A DNA stretch of 64,000 nt from Lumbricus terrestris (taxonomy: Eukaryota; Annelida; Clitellata; Crassiclitellata; Lumbricidae): NCBI GenBank assembly GCA_949752735.1, contig OX457044.1, forward strand, positions 16,728,685 through 16,792,684, given 5' to 3'. Below are positions 11,901 to 25,394 of the stretch, piece by piece (positions within the stretch are counted from its first letter, which is position 1; the number at the start of each line of letters is the position of its first letter). Under the pieces are notes generated by a model. That model searched no databases. It was not told the DNA's origin and saw only the letters and a list, made by a program, of their open reading frames with translations. Both the position numbers and the translations under genes were made by a program.

Positions 11901-14900
11901 AAGGACTTCTGTAGCGCCACTACATGTGGTACATGTGGTCCATCCGAATGGGTTCTACAAGTCTCTCAAGTCTTTTTTCTTTGTCCGTGGTTGGGCTGGG
12001 AGCGCCTTTGAGTAGTTTCTTAAAGGGGCGCTATAAAAGTTCTGAATGAATGAATGAACTATGTAAACTATGTAAATGTAGACACCAAACGTGTCTTTGA
12101 TTCCTGTATTGACGTCTGCAGCGTAAATCTTAACTCACGTGTATTCATTCATTCGTTCATGCACCGAATAATTTAATGCCTCATTCGTGGCTTTTATAAT
12201 TTAATTGTTTGTTGCTTTACTCATTTCTCCATTCACTCAATAATTAATTAATTACGTCATATATTCCTTAACTAATTAATTAAATCATTCATTCGTTCTT
12301 CTATATCTTCATTCTTCCATATACCTTTCCTCCTTCCTTCCATCCTCCCTGCTCCATCCATCCATCCATCCATCCGTCCGTCCGTCCGTCCGTCCGTCCG
12401 TCCGTCCGTCCGTCCGTCCGTCCGTCCGTCCGTCCGTCCGTCCGTCCGTCCGTCCGTCCGTCCGTCCGTCCGTCCGTCCGTCCGTCCGTCCGTCCGTCCG
12501 TCCGTCCATCCACACGTCCGTCCGTCCGTCCATTCATCCTCCCACCCACCCACCCATCCATCCATCCATCCATCCATCCATCCAACCATCCATCCATCCA
12601 TCCATCCATCCATCCATTCATCCACCCATCCATCCATCCATTCATTCATTCATCCATCCATACATTCATTCATACATTCATTCATTCATTCATTTCAGCC
12701 GATGCTCGCTACATAGGCCCAGATGAGTCACGTAGTCACAATATCAATTCAAGATCCCAGGAAGTCAAATTTTAGTCCATAGTTCTTAAAAACGGCAACA
12801 TACCACTAGGCATATTATACTGAGCTTAATTAAGAGCTTTCACGGAAAGTCCTGGATTTCAACTTGCATCACGCACTTCTAATTTAATATCGAAATCTAC
12901 GAATAAACTCGGAAATTCTGTTACCACGGAACTCCTTTTTAATTAATTAGATCTACCCGTAACAAAATTAATCAATTCCTTGAACTCCACTTGGTCAAAA
13001 GTAGGCCTATGTTGCTTCCACAATGGAAAAGAATTTGTGACAACTAGCTATGTTTTAGAACGAACGATGAGATATGAAGCTGAGTTGAAAGGACTGACAA
13101 TGGGAATTTCTTCCGAAAATTTAAGAAATTTATGCACAACAGTTGAACATTGAGTGAACTTACATTTGACGTCTTTGAATACAAACGAACCGAGCATTGA
13201 CATGGTCAGAACGGATACAGGCAGTGCACAGTCGGCCAGAAGAGCCCGTTTGTTGCCGTTCAGGAATGGACTAAAAACGATGCAAATCAAAATATCAAAG
13301 GTTAAGACCATGAAATTGCGGAGATAACTCAACTCACCCACGCTGCTGTTCATATTGAGTAAACATTGGTAGTCTTACTATCACTGCTTGGGAATGGCAC
13401 TAAGTTACTAACTGCATATCGTTACCTCTCAAACAATACGCAAAAGCCGTAATCAGACGCATGGCTGTCAAATGGACAAATTCAATTCTTTAATTAACAT
13501 GTAATCATTCATCCATGCCATGAATTGTATTGTACTTTTGTGTAGATTGTATTTGTATTGTATTTAAGGATTTGTAAGGCGCCTCTTGCAGAATAACTAT
13601 TCAGAGGCGCACATAGTGGGTAACATGCAGGAAAGGTTGAGGTTGCCGACACAGCAGCATTCCTCACTTCCGCCCTATCTCAAGCCTCTGATGCTAAAGA
13701 GTCATCATCACGACAGATCTACAATTACATCTATATACAGCAAACACCGCCCCAAACAAAAAGTCACCGAAAACAAAACTCCATCGCAAACACGCAGAGT
13801 CCAGTCAACGGATTCCAGTCTGAAGGTGATAGTTGTCTTGAATTGTAACCATGCATATTGCAAGCTGTGTCGGTTTGAAAATAAACGAAGACCAATATTA
13901 TCTCTCTTTTACAACAGCAGAATTACTAGTACTAACGTCTTCGTGAAGTTGTAGAGCGAGAGGCTGAGCCAGAGAGTGCCAAGCATGAGCAGCAGATAGA
14001 GGAGACTGTTCTCTCGAAGGCATTCGCTGCTCGCATTCGCCCCCGTCGAGTATCCAGCCTCAATCTTCACCGGGCAGGCGGCTGATGATGATGACGACGA
14101 TGACGATGATGACGACGACGACGAAGAGGAGGACGATGAGGAGGAGTTTTCGATCGCCGTCTGAAGCTCAGTCATCAGAGCGGTGGCAGTGATGGCCAGG
14201 CCACGCCTCACTGCACCGCTGATGTCGTCTGCGAAGCCGCCTCGGATGACTGCACTGCTGACGTCATCGGCCAGCATCGTCGATGACTCGTCGATGGATG
14301 ACGTCACCGCAGACATCGACGACAGCTTATTGCAGGTGGTCGAAAAATAATTGGTCCTGAAATCTAAATGACAGCTGTTCCTGAAACCCTGAAAATTATT
14401 TCTTCGATCCTAACAGTTGCAGTGGCGGCGCCAGAGGGGTAGGGGCTAAGTCCCCTAAAAAAAAGGCCATCCGGGGACTATGCCCCCCTAAAAAATAAAT
14501 ACATCCCTGAGATTTCGACCAAATGACTAAACAAAAGGTCGTCAGAATTTTTGGCGGATGAAAATGGAAAATTTTACACGAGAATTTGATTGAATGAAAA
14601 AAAAGGTCGTCAGAAATTTTGGCGGATGAAAATGGAAAATTGCCTCCGCGAGGATTAAGTTCCCCAAAACTTAAATCCTGGCCCCGCCATTGAACAGTTG
14701 GTCTTGAAACTGCAAAAGTTGGTCCTAACATTTTACAAGCTACTCCAAGACCTTAAAGGTTGTTCCTATATGGTCTTGAACGTTTTGTCTACAACTTCGG
14801 GCATCATGCGTAGCTTTGGAAACAACGACCTCAACAAGCCAAGTGAAGTTTGATCGGTCTCTTCATTCAGAAAAATGAATGTTCAGAAACGATTTAAAGA

Positions 14901-17900
14901 ATAAATATAAACATAATTCCAAAATGTATATAGGCTAGCTACTAGTAAAAATGCGGGTTGGCCTACAATTTTTAAATAATTATATCAAATTCAAGATGCA
15001 CTGAGACTCAAAATACACATTATGAAGCGACGAATTGTTAGAAAATAGAAGGAAAAAGTTAAAAATTAAAATTAAAAATTAGAAGGGCCAGTGTTCAATT
15101 CTATTCGAACAATTGGAAACGTAGGCCCTACGATTGTTGATATATTATAGCCTATGCCTAAAGAATCTGCAAAATGAGAAATCTGAAACGCATAGCCTAC
15201 AATGTAACTGCGATTAGTCTATTCGCTTTTTAAAATATTGTAGTCCTGTAAAAAAAACAGCGTGTCTATTAGCGTTGTTTTAAACAAAAACATTGTAGTC
15301 AACCGGGTTTTTTCAAAACCAAGATAGCTCTTATGTAGGCCTATACATCTTACTATGCCTACAAAGTATTTTACAAGTTCATGCGTACACCTTACTCAGA
15401 GCATTTTACGTGTGATAATTGATTTTTACTATCTGAAAAATTCTGGCAGCAGCGACTTTGTCATTAATGAAAATAACGCGAACAAAACAAGTGACTAGAA
15501 ATAGAGTAGCCCAATAGAGTAGCCCATTAGAGTAGGCCAAAATCAAAATATTGAGAGTCGACTCCCTGTGACTAAAGCGCTCGGCATCATCATTGTATTT
15601 GGATAAGCATTATATATAATATGGGCCAAAATCTTTGAATTGAAGAAAACAGACTGCATTTCACACGCTACACAAGCCACCTCGGGACATCCATGAATTT
15701 CTTATTAATCACATAGTGCCTCGCCCGTTCTCATATAAAAATCGAAGAATAGTCTGCACACAGTGAGAGTCTGTGTTCATTCCGGTGTCACGAAATAGAG
15801 TATTCCCCGTATTAATTGTATCCCCCCAAATTAAAAAAAGTCGAAAAAACCGCCTCCGCGTGTATTTGTTTTTGCAAACTAATTTTCATCTGCTTTGTTT
15901 TGAACAATGACACTAACAGGTATGTTTATTCCTACTAGTTAATTTGTTTTGCCCTGCTTTTAGAGCGCTTAAAACATTTAAAACACTTAAAAACACTCAG
16001 AGTCACTAAATAAATTCGAGTTGCCTTTATCTGAGCATTGCTTAGGACACTTAAAACAATTAGAGTCACTTTAAATTTTGATTACAGCATAATTTTTTAT
16101 TATGCGCATTTAAAAAAGGGGATGGGATAGAATGGTTTATCCCCCCGGAATAGTATAGACCGGTTAATTCCATCCGGGAGGGATAGATTAATTCATCCCC
16201 CCGGATAGGTTTCAGGGGGGATACTCCGTTTCGTGTCACCGGCATTCGCAGGTGTTTGCTTTTAATGTAGGCAAAATAAATACAAGCGGACCGAGTACAG
16301 GTGCACTCCTGGGAACCACAGGAACTCGCCCCAGGAATACGACCAACCATATAATATCATATGCAGAACATGTGAACGAAAGCGATTCACGTAGGTGCCT
16401 GGAAACTTCGCAAATATGATGCTAAATGTAAGCTGGCCCTATAAGTGACATCTTAATATTTCTAAGCCAGAAATGAATGAAACTTCTGCTCACCATTGAC
16501 GACATCTTTAAAGGCGTCCGTTGTAAACGTGATGGCCATGAACAGCGCAAATATTTCTTCTGTCGATCTGAAGTTGGACGAAACAAAAATTACCTTATTA
16601 AAGTCAAACATTAGTAAAAGCAAAATGGGCAACAAACCTGTTTATAATAATACGCCTTTACAGCAACTTCACAAAAGTTGTCCTGAAGTATAAAATGCCA
16701 TTCGTCTATATAAGAGCATAACAATACCAAAGCAAGCGAAAGATAGTAGGCCTACATGTGTAGGCTAGGACCTCTTATAAGTTCTCGGTAGCCAATTTAA
16801 AGTTGTGGAATTTACTTATCCACTCTGTGCCTGTACATGGAGCCTGATGTAGGCCTACGTATCGTCGTGTCCAGCATTTGTGAAGGGCCATTAAAGTGCC
16901 TCTCTACATGTATAGCGCTTAGTCAGGGTTTAAAGTGTGGCTGGACGGTCATAGACGGCGTCCATGCACTTATTTTAAAATCTGCACGCCGTCCTGCCAC
17001 TTATTTCGCCAGTACATACTGGAGAGTTAAGGAGCGTCCAGGCACTTCTTTTTGTACACTTTAAGCGCTGCGCTTAGTATGATACCTACTATCATGTGCA
17101 TTGATATGGTTTCTATAGATCTATTGTATACCTCGTTTCAACGTACGTATACAACTATACATAACTCGGCGCTTTGAACTCAGCAGCCGTAGTATTTCGA
17201 CTCACCGCTTTGAACTCGCTTAGTCACCGTGTTTGCTTCTGGTTCTCTGTTGCCCTTAACCAATTATCTTTGCCTATAATTTATACAGCGACGCTGCTTC
17301 TCTAACGTTTAATGACCCTCGCTTATAACCTCACTAGAAGAAACCATCGACTTAGGTCCTATATGACCTTTATGCAACACTGCCTGTCAGAGTGGCATAA
17401 TATAATACTTGCAGGCCCGCATTAAGGTAGGTGCTAAGGGTGCTGCAGCACCCGGGCCCGCAGCTTTAGGGGCCCGCATTTTCGGAAATGATGAAATTTC
17501 TTATCAAGAATACAGAAACAATAATGAAAGTTATCGTCGATGAAATTTTGGCAAAGTTCTCCCACACATCCGATTTATTAGCTCCAGCTTATGAATTGGT
17601 TGACATTGCAGGAACTTACTGTTATTGTAGATTTATATTTGAGAACAGGGCCGGATTAAGAAATGTGGGACCCTGTTTCGAAACTTTGCGGATCTTCGGC
17701 CTTTTAGTCGTTTCGTTGAAATTTGCTAAAAATCTCAAACATTTCGGAAATTTTTTCCGCATGTGTGGGGCCCCCAAGGTGTGGGGCCACTGTTCGGCCG
17801 AACATGCTGAACATGCCTTAATCCGGACCTGTTTGGGAAGTATCAACAGTGATGGGCTATCTTAAATTAGGCCATGCGGGTCGATCATTTTGACTGGCTT

Positions 17901-20900
17901 TTTTAAAATAATAAGAGAAATGACGTTAGAAGACTTGCTATTGGATAACTCTTAATTTCTTAAAACTATTATATCTTATCATCTTCTTCTCTAGTTTGCT
18001 GTCTCCGAGGCTGGCTGAAATGTCCGATGCCTCTTCCTCAAACTTTCCATAAGCCTATCCATTTGTTATTGTCCAATCCAGCATAAGCTGTCGTGGTCCT
18101 CCTCTTACTCGCTTCCTTTCATTTTTTCTTCATGACCGTTCTTCGCAGTGAATCTGCCCTCAGCCTGTATCCTACCCACTTCCTTTGTCTCGATCTCTTT
18201 CACTGTGATGGCCTACTCTTCCCCGATAATTCCTAGACCTTATAATTGGTGCAAGAAAATTATGATGCTCTAAAGAGCGGTTTGCCAGAATATTATTGGA
18301 GTTTGCGAAAGAAATATGATGCTATGTTTTATTAGACCTGGAAATAGGAAGAACGAACTTATAAATTTAAATTTAAGAATTACGATAAACTGAAAAGAAA
18401 AGAGGAAACAGGAATCCCTTGGCTGTATAGTGTACACTCATTAGTAAACACGGTATAATTACATGCGTGTGGGAGAACTTTGCCATGGTAGACCAGACTG
18501 GCTGACAGAAGACTGAGAGGAGGACCCGCAAGGTTACCACAGCACCCGGGCCCGCACTAGCCTTAATGTGGCCCTGAATACTTGAACAAACAGCATTATG
18601 TTGATGAATCATGATATTTATTATTATAATCGGAACAGTTCGGTTGAAAGGCTTGCGCACTCACTTGTCTTGTAATGTTAACACGCATAGAGTACAGGTT
18701 CTAGCTCTTATGAGAGGGTTATTGTTAGGGTCTTGGGCAGGTCGTTCACTCCTGCTTGCTTCATGATACGGTACTAATAGGTATAACTCGCGTATGCTTA
18801 TTCCGACATTAAAATTCTAGGGCGGCCATTTAATTAATTTGAAGAAATAAAAGCAGGTGTCACGGGGACAGATGTTCCACTGACCTAGTCGACCATTTCA
18901 TCAATTTACTGGCGTCAGTGAACGCAAAGATGAGCAGAAAGAGCGAATTCCAGAGACCAGTCCAGGCGAACATCGCCGCGAAGTCGAGTTCCCATTCTTC
19001 GCAGATGCTGAAGATCACTACAACAGAAACATATTTTAAGTGAAACAAAATTAATGGAAACATGTTTTGAGTGAAACAAAATTAATGGAAACATGTTTTG
19101 AGTGAAACAAAATTAATGGAAACATGTTTTGAGTGAAAATAATTTAATGGAAACATGTTTTGAGTGAAACAAAATTAATGGAAACATGTTTTGAGGGAAA
19201 CAAAATTATTGGCGACTGAAACGAACAAATCTCGCTATAACTGATGAAATAATAATTAGGCCTATTATAATTATTTGTTGTAATGAGCCTACATTTAAAG
19301 TAATTTTTTTATATGCTAGCTCAGATGCGCTATCTCTGAGTAGATATTTTGAAGAGGCGGTACATAAATACCCGGAATTAGGCCTAATTAATTAATATTA
19401 ATGAAATCCATTGTCTTCCATAGCGGGCAAGGTCAGTAGATCTGAATTTGAGACGCGAAAAACACACGCCTTGACTTTCTCCACAACAGTGTTTGCTAAT
19501 GTGTCTCACGGAACTGCAGCGTTCTTTGCAAGAAAGAAAAGGATTCCAATAAGAACTGGAATAAAAGTGTTGCTTGAAAGCGATGTAACGGTGTATTATT
19601 AACCAGACTCTGATGTGAAGACAGGTTCTGCATGAAATCGCATTTAAACTTATTTCTAACCTATTTTTTAATTATTAAAACTACAATATTTCAACAACGG
19701 TTTAAGGCAAAACATAATGCACAGAGTATTAGATCGGCGGGGGGAGCTCTGCAAAACAATTTTAAAATCAGAATGATTTAGTGACAAGAATATAATGTGA
19801 AGCACTTAGGCCTATCTACAACCATCCACACAAAGCACAGTCTTTGCCATACTTTCCAGGCTACAACATCATCAACATCATCATCAATATCCATAGGCAC
19901 AGTGCCCGTAGGAGTCCGATGCCACTCTCTGTCTGAGTCTGTTTCGTGTCATGTTGCCCAGCTTCTCACCGGTCCGGTTAGCAGGTCTGCTCCATACCAT
20001 TAACATCTTGAAGCAGCTGGACCACCTTATCTGATTGAAGATAAAATTAGGAGAGAGGCATGAAGGACAACCTGGGTCAATGCCCGTATGTGTCCCATGC
20101 TCTATCCTCAGACTCTCTCCACCAGTCTGGCCTAACCGACCTGTGCATGTCTGCTCCACATCATGACACCTTGGAGCATCTGGGCCGCTATGTCACTTGT
20201 GTCGTGGTTTTTGCGGATTTCAATCGTCTTGGTCTTTCACTGTCAGAGTATCGCCACCCATCTGGCAAACCTTTCTCCTTTTGTCCGGGCTTAGGACCGG
20301 CACAGGGACGTTGTTGGTTCCCTGTGGCGGAGGATGGATGCAGTTTAACGTCATGTCCAGGACACAGGCTACAACAGCGACAACTCAATTATAATCTGCG
20401 CACCTTTTGTATAGAGAGCAAGAGGCGCAGTGGTCAGTAGGATGACCATCGGTTGACCACCGCAGATGGCGAAAAATATGCCACCGATTGTCTGAGAGTA
20501 GATCACTTTCTTTACATCTGAAAAAGCATAAAACAGTCTACGTTTATTTCTTAAGTACGGTACTCATTTCATCAACGCAATTTATATAATAATAATAGGC
20601 TATTAGAAAAATGAGAATCACTCTTTACAACAGAGTAAAATTAATTATGTTTAACTGCAAATGAAGAGCAAAATTATTATCAACAAAAACAGTTCACAGC
20701 CAAATCATGGTGTCATCAGTAGCGGGCCCACTCATACCCGTGGAGCCAAACCCACACGACCTAATCTGCAGAGGCTTCATTCAGGCGGGCATCTCGGCAG
20801 TTAAGAAACCCCGGGTTTATCAAGGTCGGATGGTAAAAGACGGTATGACATTAAATCCGTGGCGCTCAGGTCGTTGCTTGACCTGGGACGTCACACATGC

Positions 20901-23900
20901 AGACACTATAACCGTACGGGAGGTGCTGGAGAACTGGCTAAAGCCACGAAAAATACAAAATATGCACAACTGATGCAATTCTTCTGGTGACATGGGAAGT
21001 ACCATCAAACGCACAGCATTGTGCATTACCGTATACGCGCTTTGTATACGCTCCAAAAGTACCACTAAACGACAAAAATGTACGTGAGCAAGCCAATCAA
21101 TGGAGAACGAATTGTAAAATAGGGAATACGGAGGAGAAAGAGTTAAGGGTCAGGGCCGTTATATATAGGCACTTTGTAGCATTGCCTTTCGAAATAATGA
21201 GACCAATTGTCGCCAAGGGACACGCATTTTTCGCTAAACCTGGTCGCGTCTCTTCGGAGAAATTTCGGGCAAACCGAGAGAATCCAGTTACTTGTTTCAG
21301 GCGTACTCTGTCGGTCGTTTCTCAATGTTTCAGTTATTCAATTATTAAAGCTGTTAGACGACTCGACCGCCTTTCACAGCACTTTGTTCTTCCACATCTT
21401 GACATGGACGACCACATACCATGGTTCCATTGCTCATTGATATCTCACATCTGAGGATGATAGCTAGTAGGTTAGATAAAAAAAAGGCAGCCTGTTCGAC
21501 CGAGGACAGGAACGAGCCTAGCAGAGGAGAGGACAGAAATATCACGTCTTTCTAGGGTTCCCGGACAATTCGGAGACGGACAATTCGGAGACGGACAATT
21601 CAGAGTGCATATAAAAATCTTGCACTCCTAACAGACACTTACGGGGCTGAAACTTTTATTTATCATTGGCATAAAATAATTATATGGACCAAACAAATGC
21701 TGTCTGATCTTCTAAAATTGGTTCAATAACTGAAAATAAGAAACTGAAATCAGTAGTTAAATGAAGTAAATTATCAACTTATAGGCAGTTAATTTAGATT
21801 TTGGATCAATGTAATTTTCATACCTATATAGGCCCATGGTTTTTATGTCAGGTGTCAGATTACTATTAGTTTGGACAGTAGGCCTAATACATTTTGGGTG
21901 TTGGAGATGGGTAGCCTAGGAAAATCTGACCTAAAAGTGAAAGTCCCATCACGAATTTTGGCTGCTAAGAATCGTTCGGTCTGAATTGTCCGGTGCGAAT
22001 TACCAGCTCCGAATTGTCCGGTCCGAATTGTCCGTCTCCGAATTGTCCGTCTCCAAATTGTCTGTCTCCGAATTGCCCGGACAACCTTATCAAGAGGTGG
22101 CAGACGCCTTTCGTTCATGCTACACCTCTAGATGCAGTCCTTCAGTAAAGTCCAGGGATTCCGATCGAGGTCTCTGAAAAGCAATAGGTGCATGCGTACT
22201 GCAAAAAATCGAAGAGCACCTGTTGTTCCAATCTCACGGCATCAATTATTAAAGCTGCCAGACGACCAGACGACAAGCAACCGATGACATAATCCAGTTA
22301 AAAATGGCTTTGGTCATTTGCGGTCATGACCTGTCTCTCTCCGTGCGCGCGACAGCAATGAATAAGACATGAAGCAGCAGCAACAGCAGCAGCGTAAAAC
22401 AGTCTGTCCCATCATTCTTCGACGGTAAAATTTTTTGTCCTTTTTTGACCCGTTTTCCCGTCAGTTCCTCTATTACTCCGTAGACTCCTTTGCTAACTGT
22501 ATTGTATACTAACCAATATATCCTCCGGTGTTGTCGAAATTGAGAACGCCGAGAGCAATGGCCGGTAGAATGCAGGCGAAGTATAGGAAGACTGTGGTCG
22601 AAACAGTCTTGTGCAGCGTTCCATGACCGCAGAATCCTACATGGAAACCACAGATACATCTATAGCATACAGATAAACCACAGATACATCTGTAGCATAT
22701 AGATAAACCACAGATACATCTATAGCATACAGATAAACCACAGATATATCTATAGCATACAGATAAACCACAGATAGGCTACATCTATAGCATAGCCTAC
22801 AGATAGTCCTATAATTACGGTGACATTGACCGCAGATTATAATAATGTGGCCTATAATCTCAGGGCATCATATTTTAATACCCATGTTATTTGGTGGCTG
22901 AATAATTAAAACGATCGATCTGTAAAGCGCACAAGATTTATTCTTTATTGGTTCGAAGACAAATCAGGTTCCGTCTAGGAGAGGAGGGTTGAGGTGGTGG
23001 GTAACTTGATAAACATCCTCTAATTTCTTTCTCACGAGTTATAACCTTATAGTCTAATTGTAATTGTAAATGAACATTTTTAAAGCGCCGCTTACAGATT
23101 CAGCGCTACCGACTCCAGCTATATATAGCTTGTGAGCCGTTACTCTTTAGCTCTATAACAGTGTCTACACTATAGTCTATAGCCTACGCTAGCCTACACT
23201 TGTTACTTCCTGACATTATCTATTTCCTCGATCAAATTCTTTCAGCAGTTCTTTCAGTGTCATGGGCGACCGCAGACATCTTTGCAAGAAGGGGCAAAAC
23301 ACAATTATAGTCAATGTTAAATTTTCTTGACAAGAACCTTAAAAGGCCAAACGAATAATAATTAAAACACATGTTTTTTTACAGGAGTTTCTAAATGTAA
23401 ATTTTCAGTTTTAAATTGCGTATCTTTGGTAACATTGACGCTTCAGTGCGAAGACATTTTTTTAACCAAAGGGTAGCAGCTAAAAAACAGGACAATCGAT
23501 TGTCCACGGTCAAGTTCTTCCTCTTGACCCTATGTGCGGGCGCCCATGCACTGTGATTGAAATTTTTAAAAAGGAATAAAACTACGGTTTCAAGTCTCCT
23601 CCTCCTCCTCCCCTTATGAGACGACGGTTACCCAGTGGTTTCAGTAGGCCTAGGGCTATTGCATGAGGTTTTCCACCTTTTGGCCATCTATAGATGATGT
23701 TTATAATAATTTGAACCAGACACAATCGTTCTAATTATAATAACATCATACATCCGGAAAATCTGGTTGATTCATTAATTATTAATCAGTTATAATTGAC
23801 TAGTTAATTAATTTAAAACTTCTATTGCACAGGTGTCCAATGCACAATGCGTATACCATCATACCTGACGTGACGCGACGACTAAACTATTCCCTGAAAG

Positions 23901-25363
23901 GTGAGTTGACCTACGATGGCATTCTGGTGAGTAAAACAGAAGATATGCGTTGTAGCCTATGGTGGCACGCCATGCACGGAACAGTGGTGGCGCCAGGATT
24001 TTCGTTTTGGGGGGCTAAATTTTCCGTTTTCAGTCGCCAAAATTTCTGACGACCTTTTTTTTTAGTCATTTGATCGAAAAATCTTCGAAAATGTTCCTTT
24101 TCCATAATCCGCCCAACAGTCTGTCAACCCTCGTGCGTACCTTTACGGTTATTTTGGGGGGGCTAAAGGGGGTAAATCGCCCAAATATTTCATTTTTGCA
24201 TGAGGAAAAAATGAATCGCCTTTTTAGGAGGGGCTTAGCTCCCCCTAGCTACCCCCAAGCGCCGCTACTGCCACGAAAAAACGTTAATTGGAATTATATT
24301 ATGTGCGATTGGGTAACTCACCGTCTTTGTAATCGGACAGGTAGTGTGGCCAACGTCTGCGCAGATCCGCCCTCAACCCACGAGCCACCCAACAGCTGCT
24401 CACCTCATCCTAAACGACAATTAAGCAGGTGCTACAATTCAGTGATTCAGTTTCATAAGCATACGAAAAGGTCTAAGCCCATACATACAAGCATACGTAC
24501 AAGCATACATACATGCATACAATACATGACAGGGGCGGATCCAGGGGGGCCAATCCGGCCATGCCCCCCCCATTTAAAAATTGCATGGGACGTGGCCCCC
24601 ATTTGGTTTCACTGTATCCGCCCTTGATACATAAATACATAATTATAAATACGACTCTTGGTGTACATTGTGAGAGGCGCTCTATAATTTTTTTAGATGC
24701 AATGCAATACAATACAATACAATACAATACAATACTATATAGGTCTACCGTCTAGGAATACATGCATTCATGCGTGCGTGCGTACGTAAGCGCGCGCGCA
24801 CACACACTCACGTAGACTCACACGCACATACATAGGCCTACATGCGCGCATACATGTACACACATCATCCACACAATCAGCGTAAAGAGAGTTCTTTTGG
24901 TTTCATTCGCTCGAATTGCAACTATATGAAGCATGCTCGCATTATTATAATCTAACATGCACGTATAATTATACATCCATACATAGATGAATACGCAACT
25001 TTCAGATACATCCATCATCCAAGCATCTATCCATCCGTCCATCCGTCCGTCCGTTCATCCATACATCCTTTCATCCATCTATTTCCTGTCAATCAAGATG
25101 TATGCATGTGGATACAGCTGTGTGACTGCAGGGTATAGATGGAAAAATAGCTGTGATACAGCATAATATTATATCATTCCCAGTTTATTCTGGCCCTTCA
25201 AACAGACATTACTACGTCCACCATACATGGCATACACGCACTGCAAAAGTCTACGCATGCATAAAGCATAAGGCACCACACATGGCACACAGACACACAC
25301 ACACGCACACACACACGCGCACACACACACGCACACACGCACACACGCACACACGCACACACG

Positions 25364-25394
<31 letters not shown>

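Noticed and set aside
12272..12649. Long minus-strand ORFs rich in TDGR and WMDG
   Set aside because: They are frames through a (CCGT)n/(CCAT)n array; open in several frames at once and without composition of a protein.
14356..14362. Alternative acceptor of exon F at TTTCAG|GACC
   Set aside because: Gives the wrong phase after exon G; the acceptor seven bases earlier in the transcript restores the frame and family homology.
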